This document shows, in pieces, positions 8,777 to 15,835 of a DNA stretch of 64,000 nt (the first letter of the stretch is position 1; each line of letters begins with the position of its first letter). The stretch spans positions 496,001-560,000 of the forward strand of contig CALMXZ010000010.1 in the NCBI GenBank assembly GCA_937873495.1, written 5' to 3'. Below the pieces are notes generated by a model. The model was not told the DNA's origin, ran no database searches, and worked only from the letters and a program-made list of their open reading frames with translations. The position numbers were made by a program, and so were the translations under genes. The DNA is from an uncultured Trueperaceae bacterium (lineage in GTDB: Bacteria > Deinococcota > Deinococci > Deinococcales > Trueperaceae).

Positions 8777-8838
8777 GGGCGCTCCCGACGGTGGAGCGCG
8801 AGGCGCCCGGGTGCGGCCGGCGGCCGGCGGCGCGGCGG

Positions 8839-10626
8839 TCAGACATACATCTCCTCGATCAAGTCCGAGTACTTGTTGGCGATGCTGGAGCGCTTCACCT
8901 TGAGGGTGGCAGTGACCTCGCCGTCCTCGTGGTAGAGCCGCTTGGGCAGGATGGCGAACTTCTTGATGGTCTCGACGCGCGCGAGCGTCGCGTTCACGCG
9001 CTGCACCTCGCCCTCGATCAGTTCGCGCACCTCGGGGTTGCTCGCCAGGTCCATGTAGGTCGAGTAGGAGAGCTGCCTCTCGGCCGCCCAGAACGTGACG
9101 TTGTCCTCGTCGAGCACGAGCAGCGCGGTGAGGTACTTGCGGCGGTCGCCGATGACGACGGCGTCGTTGATGTACGCGGACGACTTCAGCTGGTTCTCGA
9201 TCTTCTGCGGGGCGATGTTCTTGCCGCCCGCGGTGATGATGATGTCCTTCTTGCGGTCCGTTATGCGTAGTTGGCCGTCGTCGTCGAGCGCGCCGACGTC
9301 GCCAGTGTGCAGCCAGCCGCCCGCGAGCGCTTCCTCGGTGGCGGCCGGGTCCTTGTGGTAACCGAGGAAGTTGCCTGGGCTGCGGCTTAGGATCTCGCCG
9401 TCATCGGCCAGCTTGACCTCGACGCCCTTGAAGGGCAGCCCGATGGTGCCGAGCCGCCCGTCGCCGCGGTGGATGGCGATGATGCCGGTCGACTCCGTGA
9501 GGCCGAAGCCCTCGCGCACGTCGACCCCGAGGGCGCGGAAGTAGGCGAGGATGCCGGGCGCGATCGGCGCGGCGCCGGAGATGGCGATGCGCACCCTGTC
9601 GAGGCCGAGGCGCAGCCTGAGCAGCCGCAGCACCGCGAGCTGCGCCACCATGACCCCGAGCGGACTGCCCCCGCGGGCGGCTCCCAACGCCGCGCCGTAC
9701 GCCGCGCGCTTGATCGGGTTCGCGTCCTTCATGTGCAGCTCGACGAGCGAATGGAGCTTCTCCCAGATGCGCGGCACGGCGAAGAAGACCGTTGGCCGGA
9801 TCTCCTGCAGGTTGGTCAGCACGGTGTCGAGGTTCTCGGTGAACGACACGGTGTAGCCGAACCGCAGAGGGGCGGTCACGCTGATGAGCCGCTCGACGAT
9901 GTGCGAGAGGGGCAGGAAGGAGAGGAGCTCGTCGCGCTCCGACATGGGCACGGCGTCCGCCAGCGAGTCGACGGCCCACAGGAGGTTGGCGTGCGACAGC
10001 ATGGCGCCCTTGGGGTTGCCGGTCGTGCCGGACGTGTAGATGAAGAGGGCGACGTCGTCCGGCCGTATGGCGGCCAGGCGCGCCTCGACCGGCCCCGGAT
10101 CGGCCGCGTAGCGCTCCGCGCCAGCAGCGAGCGCCGCCTCCCAAGGGACGACGCCGGGCACGTCCTCCGGCTCGATCACGAGCACCCAACGCACGCTCTG
10201 GCACCCCTCGCGCACCGCTAGCCACTTCTCGAGCTGCTCGGCGTCCTCCAGGATGAGGCCGACCGAGTCGGAGTGGTTGACGTGATAAGCGAGCTGCTCC
10301 GGGCTGCTCGTAGTGTAGACGCCGACGGTGGCGCCGCCGGCGGTCTGGACCGCCAGGTCAGCGATGAGCCACTCCGGCCTGTTCTCGCATAGGACCGCCA
10401 CGCGCTCGCCCCGCTCGAGCCCGAGGTGGATCATCTCGCGCGCGAGGGCGTTGACGCGCCGCGCGTACTCCGCCCAGCTGATCCGTTCCCAGAGCCCGAG
10501 GCGCTTGACGCGTAGGGCCGTTCCTGGCTCGGCGGCCCGGGCCCGTAGGAGAGCGGGGACGCTGCGTGCATCAGGGCCGCCCCCCGGCACGGTCGCCTGG
10601 CGCGCGCTCACATGGGTGTCAGGCAT
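8839..10626 (-). CDS. Long-chain acyl-CoA synthetase (AMP-forming)
   Basis: A 595-aa member of the ANL superfamily. The P-loop YTSGTTGNPKGAMLSH, the LPLSHIVER motif, GFGLTEST and the hinge/FACS region GGWLHTGDVGALDDDG followed by RKKDIIITAGGKNIAP are all present, as is the catalytic-lysine region near the C-terminus. It activates a carboxylic acid as acyl-AMP and then acyl-CoA. The frame is open back to 11295, but homology begins at ATG 10626. That start lies inside the 3' end of fld (19-nt overlap), and TATAGT sits 9 nt before it. Linkage to a LIV-type importer suggests that the imported ligand may be the acid that is activated. Confidence 0.88.
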   Translation of the reverse strand: MPDTHVSARQATVPGGGPDARSVPALLRARAAEPGTALRVKRLGLWERISWAEYARRVNALAREMIHLGLERGERVAVLCENRPEWLIADLAVQTAGGATVGVYTTSSPEQLAYHVNHSDSVGLILEDAEQLEKWLAVREGCQSVRWVLVIEPEDVPGVVPWEAALAAGAERYAADPGPVEARLAAIRPDDVALFIYTSGTTGNPKGAMLSHANLLWAVDSLADAVPMSERDELLSFLPLSHIVERLISVTAPLRFGYTVSFTENLDTVLTNLQEIRPTVFFAVPRIWEKLHSLVELHMKDANPIKRAAYGAALGAARGGSPLGVMVAQLAVLRLLRLRLGLDRVRIAISGAAPIAPGILAYFRALGVDVREGFGLTESTGIIAIHRGDGRLGTIGLPFKGVEVKLADDGEILSRSPGNFLGYHKDPAATEEALAGGWLHTGDVGALDDDGQLRITDRKKDIIITAGGKNIAPQKIENQLKSSAYINDAVVIGDRRKYLTALLVLDEDNVTFWAAERQLSYSTYMDLASNPEVRELIEGEVQRVNATLARVETIKKFAILPKRLYHEDGEVTATLKVKRSSIANKYSDLIEEMYV

Positions 10627-11222
10627 CCTGACGCGACTATACCCGTCACCGACGCCGGCGACGGACCGGCCAGCTCGACCTCGTTGGCCAACTGCGCGCA
10701 CCAGACCCAGATGCGCGCGTCGGTCAGGTCGTGGTCGTTGTCCTGGTCGAGCGCGAGGCCGACGAAGTTGGTACCGCGCTGGGCGAGCGAGCCGGTGAAG
10801 CGGTAGCCGGCGGTCGACCACTCGCCGATCAGGGTGGCGCCCGCCGCCGTCACCGCCTTGGCGATGGCGTCGAGCGCGTCGAGGTAGGTGTCGGGGTAGC
10901 CCCGTGCGTCGCCGGTGCCGAACAGGGCGACGAGCTTGCCGCGCAGGTCGAGGCCGGCGAGCTCCGCGAGGTGCGCCTCCCAGTCGCTCGGCAGCTGGCC
11001 GATGTTCCACGTGCAGGAGCCGATGACGATCAGGTCCTGGTCCTCGAGCTCGGTGAGATCGAACCAGCCGGCGTCGCGGCACCGCACGTCGACGCCGAAC
11101 TCGGCGGCGAGGGCGTGGCTGACGGCCTCGGCCACCTCCTCGGTGGCGCCGAACATGGTGGCGTACACGACCGTCGCGCGTAGGTGGCGGCGCGGGGTGG
11201 GAGGGTTGGTCTCTGTCGTCAC
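10608..11222 (-). CDS. fld: Long-chain flavodoxin
   Basis: A 204-aa FMN protein. The phosphate loop is in VVYATMFGATEEVAEAV, the first FMN loop is GSCTWNIGQLP, and the second is FGTGDARGYPDTYLDA. The long-chain insertion region contains LALDQDNDHDLTDARI. Typical length is ~170 aa, so the C-terminus carries about 25 extra residues. It serves as a low-potential electron carrier; the partner is unknown. It is first in the minus-strand series that leads into the acyl-CoA synthetase and LIV genes. The central FMN loop GSCTWNIG has Trp at the position that normally stacks on the flavin. Confidence 0.85.
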   Translation of the reverse strand: MTTETNPPTPRRHLRATVVYATMFGATEEVAEAVSHALAAEFGVDVRCRDAGWFDLTELEDQDLIVIGSCTWNIGQLPSDWEAHLAELAGLDLRGKLVALFGTGDARGYPDTYLDALDAIAKAVTAAGATLIGEWSTAGYRFTGSLAQRGTNFVGLALDQDNDHDLTDARIWVWCAQLANEVELAGPSPASVTGIVASGCLTPM

Positions 11223-11324
11223 ACCCGGATGGTATGCCCGGCGGGCGCTCCGGAGCTTTGACCGCGGTCAACGCCCCGGTCAACGCCGCGCCCACCGCCG
11301 GCGCCCGACGGCGGTCGGACGGAC

Positions 11325-11330
11325 TAGGCT
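11325..11330 (+). promoter_or_regulatory. -10 box TAGGCT of larA-gntK, leaderless type
   Basis: TAGGCT ends 9 nt before ATG 11340. Confidence 0.5.
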
Positions 11331-11339
11331 ATTGAGGAC

Positions 11340-12671
11340 ATGGATGACTCCGATCGAAGACGAGCCGCCGCGGGCGTTCCCGCCACGGATCCCGGTCCGG
11401 CCGCCGGCCCGAGCGTCGCGCTCGCGGCCGAGGCCGGGGCCGTGCTGGACGAAGAGCAGGTGCTCGCCGCCCTCGCTGCCGGCCTCGCCGGCCGGTTCAC
11501 GAACCAGCGCGTCCTCGTCCTGATCCCTGACCACACGCGCACGGTGCCGCTCCCCCTCCTCTTCAGAGGTGCCATGCGCGCGCTGGACGACGCGGCGGCG
11601 GTCACGGTCATGGTCGCGCTCGGCACCCACGTGCCCTTGGACGACGCCCACCTCCTGCGTCTCGTCGGCCTCACCGCCGAGGAGAAGGCGCGCGACTACC
11701 CGCGGGTGCGCATCGTCAACCACGCTTGGTACGAGCCTGACACGCTCGTCAGCATCGGCACGCTCAGCCAGGCGCGCATCGAGGAGATCGCCGGGGCGCG
11801 CTGGCACCCGACGCTCGGCGGCGACGTGGACGTGCGCCTCAACCGCGCGGCCGTCGAGGCCGACCACGTGCTCATCCTCGGCCCCACTTTCCCGCACGAG
11901 GTCGTCGGCTACTCGGGCGGCGCCAAGTACCTGTTCCCCGGCATCAGCGGCCACGACATGATCAACGTCACCCACTGGCTCGGGGCGTTGGCGGGTGTCA
12001 GGGGCACCATCGGCATCAAACACACCCCTGTCAGGGACATGATCCATGCCGCCGCCGAGCTACTGCACACGCCGGTGACGCTCGCGGCGGTGGTCGTCGA
12101 GGGCAAGGACCTCGCCGGCGTGTTCATCGGCGAGCACGAACGCGCTTGGTCGGCGGCCGCCGACCTGTCGAGCGAGCGCCACGTGCGCTGGGTCGACCGT
12201 CCGTTCGACCGCGTGCTCTCCTGCGCCCCGCCCATGTACGAGGAGCTGTGGACGGCGGGCAAGGCCATGTACAAGCTCGAGCCGGCCCTGGCGGAAGGCG
12301 GCGAGTTGATCATCTACGCTCCGCACTTGAGCGAGGTCAGCGCGGTGCACGGGGAGCACATCGAGGCCATCGGCTACCACGTCCTGGAGTACTTCCTGAA
12401 GCAGTGGGACCGGTTCTCCGCCATACCGCTCGGTGTCCTGGCGCACTCGACGCACGTCAGGGGCGACGGTCGCTTCGAGGACGGCGTCGAGTACCCGCGC
12501 GCCAAGGTCACGCTCGCCTCGCGCATCCCGCCGGAGAAGTGCACCGCGCTGTCCCTCGGCTACCTCGACCCGGCCGGCATCGATCCGGCCGAGTGGATCG
12601 GCAGGGAAGACGAGGGCATCCTGTACGTCGCCAAGGCCGGTGAGACCCTCTACCGCCAGAAGGGCGGCTGA
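11340..12671 (+). CDS. larA: LarA-family nickel-dependent 2-hydroxyacid racemase/epimerase
   Basis: A 443-aa DUF2088/LarA protein. The N-terminal domain has VLVLIPDHTRTVP and the catalytic-type His in ALGTHVP (~97). The cofactor region FPHEVVGYSGGAKYLFPG (~185-202) holds the second His and the Lys that binds the nickel-pincer nucleotide in LarA. The family interconverts 2-hydroxyacid stereoisomers through hydride transfer. It is directly followed, with no gap, by gluconokinase. This points to a sugar acid such as D-gluconate (2-epimerisation with mannonate) as substrate rather than lactate; that is inference. LarB/LarC/LarE cofactor genes are not in the window. The first ~30 residues are Ala/Pro-rich and outside the domain. 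Confidence 0.85.
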   Translation: MDDSDRRRAAAGVPATDPGPAAGPSVALAAEAGAVLDEEQVLAALAAGLAGRFTNQRVLVLIPDHTRTVPLPLLFRGAMRALDDAAAVTVMVALGTHVPLDDAHLLRLVGLTAEEKARDYPRVRIVNHAWYEPDTLVSIGTLSQARIEEIAGARWHPTLGGDVDVRLNRAAVEADHVLILGPTFPHEVVGYSGGAKYLFPGISGHDMINVTHWLGALAGVRGTIGIKHTPVRDMIHAAAELLHTPVTLAAVVVEGKDLAGVFIGEHERAWSAAADLSSERHVRWVDRPFDRVLSCAPPMYEELWTAGKAMYKLEPALAEGGELIIYAPHLSEVSAVHGEHIEAIGYHVLEYFLKQWDRFSAIPLGVLAHSTHVRGDGRFEDGVEYPRAKVTLASRIPPEKCTALSLGYLDPAGIDPAEWIGREDEGILYVAKAGETLYRQKGG

Positions 12672-13235
12672 GTGGGGCACGCCGTGGTGGTCATGGGGGT
12701 GTCCGGGTCGGGGAAGAGCACCGTCGGCGCGGAGCTGGCGCGGCTCCTCGGCGCCCGCTTCGTCGACGGCGACGACCTTCACCCGCCCGCCAACCGCGCG
12801 AAGATGGCGGCGGGCACCCCGTTGACGGACGAGGACAGGTGGCCGTGGTTGGAACGCGTCAGGGAGACGCTGGCGGTCGGGTTGGCCGCCGCCGCGCCGG
12901 CGGACGCCGCGCCCGTCGCTGGAGGCGTGGTGGTGGCATGCAGCGCGCTGCGACGCGCCTACCGCGACCTCTTGCGCGGGGCCGGTCCGGGGGTCGGCTT
13001 CGTGTACCTGGAGGTCGCCAGAGCCGAGATCGAGGAGCGCCTCGGGCAGCGGCACGGCCACTTCTTCCCGCCCGCACTCGTCGCTTCCCAGTTCGCCACG
13101 CTCGAGGCGCCGTCGCCCGACGAGGAGCCGGACGTCATCGCGTTAGCGCCGCACGGCTCGGCCCGGGGTCAGGCGCTGGCCGCCCGGGACGCGCTCCTGC
13201 GCGCCGCGGAGCCCGCGAGCCAAGGGGCGAACTGA
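12672..13235 (+). CDS. gntK: Gluconokinase
   Basis: A 187-aa P-loop kinase starting with GTG 12672, directly after the larA stop (TGA-GTG). Walker A GVSGSGKST (~9), the gluconate-binding FVDGDDLHPPANRAKM, and GTPLTDEDRWPWL are diagnostic of the GntK family. ACSALRRAYRDLLR and RHGHFFPPALVASQFATLE match the lid and C-terminal regions. It phosphorylates D-gluconate to 6-phosphogluconate for the pentose phosphate or Entner-Doudoroff route. Coupled translation with larA suggests a two-step sugar-acid pathway. Confidence 0.92.
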   Translation: MGHAVVVMGVSGSGKSTVGAELARLLGARFVDGDDLHPPANRAKMAAGTPLTDEDRWPWLERVRETLAVGLAAAAPADAAPVAGGVVVACSALRRAYRDLLRGAGPGVGFVYLEVARAEIEERLGQRHGHFFPPALVASQFATLEAPSPDEEPDVIALAPHGSARGQALAARDALLRAAEPASQGAN

Positions 13236-13269
13236 CCGGCGGGGGTTAGGCCGGGACCAACAAGCGTCG

Positions 13270-13301
13270 GGGCGAGCGGGACCGAACGGTCCGGCTCGCC
13301 C
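13270..13301. terminator. Stem-loop between convergent gntK and HU genes
   Basis: GGGCGAGC (13270-13277) pairs with GCTCGCCC (13294-13301), with an inner GGACC/GGTCC stem. The run of six A that follows reads as T only on the minus strand, where it precedes the stem, so this is not a classical terminator for either gene. A small AAGAAG-TCG-CTTCTT stem before those T residues (minus strand, 13307-13325) may serve HU. Confidence 0.4.
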
Positions 13302-13336
13302 TCACGAAAAAAGAAGCGACTTCTTGGGGAAGACGC

Positions 13337-13705
13337 TTACTTCTTCTTGGCAGCCGCCTTGGCCGGGGCCTTCTTGGCGGTGGGCTTCTTGCCGCTCACG
13401 GTGTCCTTCAGGCTCTTGCCGGCCTTGAAGGCAGGGTACTGGCTCGCCGGGATCTTGATCTTCTCGGTCGTGCCGGGCTTGACGCCGGTGCGGGCCTTGC
13501 GCTTGCGGACCTCGAACGTGCCGAAGCCGGTGAGCGTGACCTTGTTGCCCTTGGAGATGCTGGAGGTCATGGAAGCGAGGAGCGAGTCCATCGTCTCCTT
13601 GACGGCCTTCTTGGACTGACCGGTGGCTTCCGCGACTTCGGCGACGAGGTCGGCTTTGCTTACGGTCTTGTCTGCCTTCTTGCTCGGGCTCTTAGCCTTA
13701 GCCAT
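13337..13705 (-). CDS. hup: HU-type nucleoid protein with Lys/Ala-rich C-terminal tail
   Basis: A 122-aa histone-like protein. ATG 13705 is 9 nt behind AAAGGAG; the longer open frame to 13831 is rejected. The HU core has SKADLVAEVAEATGQSKKAV, the [17 protein letters not shown] signature and beta-arm [20 protein letters not shown]. About 20 residues of Lys/Ala/Pro repeats follow the core, like the histone-H1-like tails of some actinobacterial HUs, and a short Lys-rich segment precedes it. It binds and bends DNA. A second HU gene lies at 61759-62085 with the basic extension at the other end. Confidence 0.93.
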   Translation of the reverse strand: MAKAKSPSKKADKTVSKADLVAEVAEATGQSKKAVKETMDSLLASMTSSISKGNKVTLTGFGTFEVRKRKARTGVKPGTTEKIKIPASQYPAFKAGKSLKDTVSGKKPTAKKAPAKAAAKKK

Positions 13706-13880
13706 GCGTGAGCTCCTTTCATGAACTCGCCGAGAGTATAGGGGATGGGGGGCGAGAAAATCCCTACACGTGGCGATGGGATAGGGGAAAAAGGCGCTCA
13801 TGTGGAAAACCTCACGTCGGATGGGCGTCAACCACCGGCCTCGGGGCCTTCCGACCTCCCCGCCAAGCCCTCCGAGACCG

Positions 13881-13886
13881 TACCTT
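13881..13886 (+). promoter_or_regulatory. -10 box TACCTT of the SLC13-type gene, leaderless type
   Basis: TACCTT ends 5 nt before ATG 13892. Confidence 0.4.
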
Positions 13887-13891
13887 GAGGC

Positions 13892-15760
13892 ATGACAGGC
13901 GCCGCCCTGACCGTCTTCCTGATCCTCGGCTGCGCCGTGGCGCTCTTCGTCTCCGACAGGGTGAGGCTCGACATGGTCGCGCTGCTCGTCGTCCTTGCCC
14001 TGATCCTGACGCGCACGCTCACGCCGCGCCAGGCGCTCGCCGGGTTCGCCGACCCGCTCGTGGTGATGATCGCCGGCCTCTTCGTCGTGTCCTTCGCCTT
14101 GGTCAACACCGGGTTGGCCGGGGCGCTTGGCAGGCTGCTCGGGCGCGTAGCCGGCCGCTCCGAGACCGGCATGGTGGTGGCGATCATGCTCGCGACCGGG
14201 CTCCTCTCCGGCTTCATGAGCTCCACCGGCACGGTGGCCGTCATGCTGCCGATCGCCGCCGCCATGGCGTGGCGGGCGAAGGTCAGCCCCAGCAGGCTCC
14301 TCATGCCGGTGGCGTACGCGGCGCTCGTCGGCGGCATGCTGACCCTGATCGCCACCCCGCCGAACCTGGTCGTCTCGCAGGTGCTCGAGGGCGCCGGCCG
14401 CGCGCCGTTCGGTTTCTTCAAGTTCACGCCGCTCGGGCTGGCGATGCTCGCGGTCGCCACGGCCTACATGGCTCTCCTGGGGCGGCGCCTGCTGCCGGCG
14501 GCCGCGCCGTCGACGCCAGGCGACACCGGGCCGGTCGGAGTGGACGACCTGAGCGTGGTGGCGGAGCGCTTCGGGCTCACCACCAGGCTCAAGCGGATGA
14601 CGCTCGCGCCCGGCTCACCCGTCATCGGCTCGAGCCTTGGGGCGCTCGCCTGGCCGGAGCGCCACGGCGTGCGGGTCCTGGCGGTCGATACGGAACCGGA
14701 AGCGGTGCGCAGCGGCCGCCGGTCACGCCGCCACCTCGGCCGCTCGAAGCGCCTGGGGCCGGCCACGGAGTTGAGCGAGGGCGACCGCGTGCTCCTGCAG
14801 GGCGGTCACACCGGTCTGGCCGCCGTCGCGGCGGAGGCGGGGGCCCCGCTCGAGACGGTCGACGCCCTCGAGGGCACCGTGCCTGCCAACCTCGCCTTCG
14901 CCGAGGTGCTCCTGACGCCGCGGTCGAGCTGGCTCGGCAGGACGCTCGCCGAGCTGCGCTTCCGCGAACGGTTCCGGGTCCAGGTGGTCGCTCTGCGGCG
15001 CGGCCAGGAGCAGGTCACTGAGGGCGGCGGCGGGCTGCGCCTGGCCGAGACGAGCTTGCGCTTCGGCGACACCCTACTCGTGCAGGGCACCCTGACGGCC
15101 ATCGCCAGGCTCGAGGGTGAGCGCCTCGACGCGGTGGTGCTCAGCGAGGCCGGCGGTGAGCGCCTGGCTCCCAAGCGACGCCTGGCGCCCGTCGCGGCCG
15201 CGATCATGCTGCTCATGCTCGTGAGCATGTCGGCCGGCTGGCTCGAGCCCGTCGTGGCCGTCGTGGTGGCGGCCGTGGCGCTCGTCGGCACCCGCTGCCT
15301 CTCGGCCGAGGAGGCGTACCGCTCCATCCAGTGGCAATCGGTGGTGCTCATCGCCGGCATGCTGCCGTTGGCGACGGCGTTCGAGTCGACCGGCGGCGTG
15401 CGGCTCGTCGCCGACGAGATGGTCGCAGCGTTCGGTGGCTCGGGCGAGCTGGTCCTGCTGGCCGGCATCTACCTCCTGACGGCGAGCCTCGGCCAGCTCA
15501 TGTCCAACACGGCCACCGCCGTGTTGATAGCCCCGATCGCCCTAAGCGCCGCCACCACGGTCGGGGTCGCGCCGGAAGGCGCGCTGATGATGGTGGCGCT
15601 CGCATCGGCGGCCTCGTTCTGCACGCCGATGGCGACGCCCGTCAACACGCTCGTCGTCGGGCCGGGCGCTTACCGCTTCGTCGACTTCCTGAGGGTCGGC
15701 CTGCCGCTCCAGCTCCTGATGGCGGCGGTCGGCCTAGCGCTCATCCCGTGGCTGTTCTAG
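13892..15760 (+). CDS. SLC13/DASS-type anion transporter with two TrkA-C domains
   Basis: A 622-aa membrane protein. The N-terminal half has about five helices with VMIAGLFVVSFALVNTG and a polar SSTGTVAVMLPIA loop, followed by ATPPNLVVS. A cytoplasmic insert (~residues 210-430) contains two TrkA-C (RCK-C) modules, recognisable from LAPGSPVIGSSL and RSSWLGRTLAELRFRERFRV. The C-terminal half repeats the transporter fold with SNTATAVLIAPIA. This architecture belongs to the divalent anion:sodium symporters (sulfate, dicarboxylates). The RCK-C domains may bind a nucleotide ligand. The substrate is not deducible. No neighbour is co-transcribed. Confidence 0.85.
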   Translation: MTGAALTVFLILGCAVALFVSDRVRLDMVALLVVLALILTRTLTPRQALAGFADPLVVMIAGLFVVSFALVNTGLAGALGRLLGRVAGRSETGMVVAIMLATGLLSGFMSSTGTVAVMLPIAAAMAWRAKVSPSRLLMPVAYAALVGGMLTLIATPPNLVVSQVLEGAGRAPFGFFKFTPLGLAMLAVATAYMALLGRRLLPAAAPSTPGDTGPVGVDDLSVVAERFGLTTRLKRMTLAPGSPVIGSSLGALAWPERHGVRVLAVDTEPEAVRSGRRSRRHLGRSKRLGPATELSEGDRVLLQGGHTGLAAVAAEAGAPLETVDALEGTVPANLAFAEVLLTPRSSWLGRTLAELRFRERFRVQVVALRRGQEQVTEGGGGLRLAETSLRFGDTLLVQGTLTAIARLEGERLDAVVLSEAGGERLAPKRRLAPVAAAIMLLMLVSMSAGWLEPVVAVVVAAVALVGTRCLSAEEAYRSIQWQSVVLIAGMLPLATAFESTGGVRLVADEMVAAFGGSGELVLLAGIYLLTASLGQLMSNTATAVLIAPIALSAATTVGVAPEGALMMVALASAASFCTPMATPVNTLVVGPGAYRFVDFLRVGLPLQLLMAAVGLALIPWLF

Positions 15761-15835
15761 CCGCGCCGCCGCCGCGACCTTGACGTGCCGGCGGCGCCGC
15801 GACCGCCCGTCCGTCCGAGCCCTTCGCCGGGCGCG

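Noticed and set aside
10627-11295. N-terminal extension of the acyl-CoA synthetase frame to 11295
   Set aside because: It lies in another frame of the flavodoxin gene, and family homology starts at 10626.
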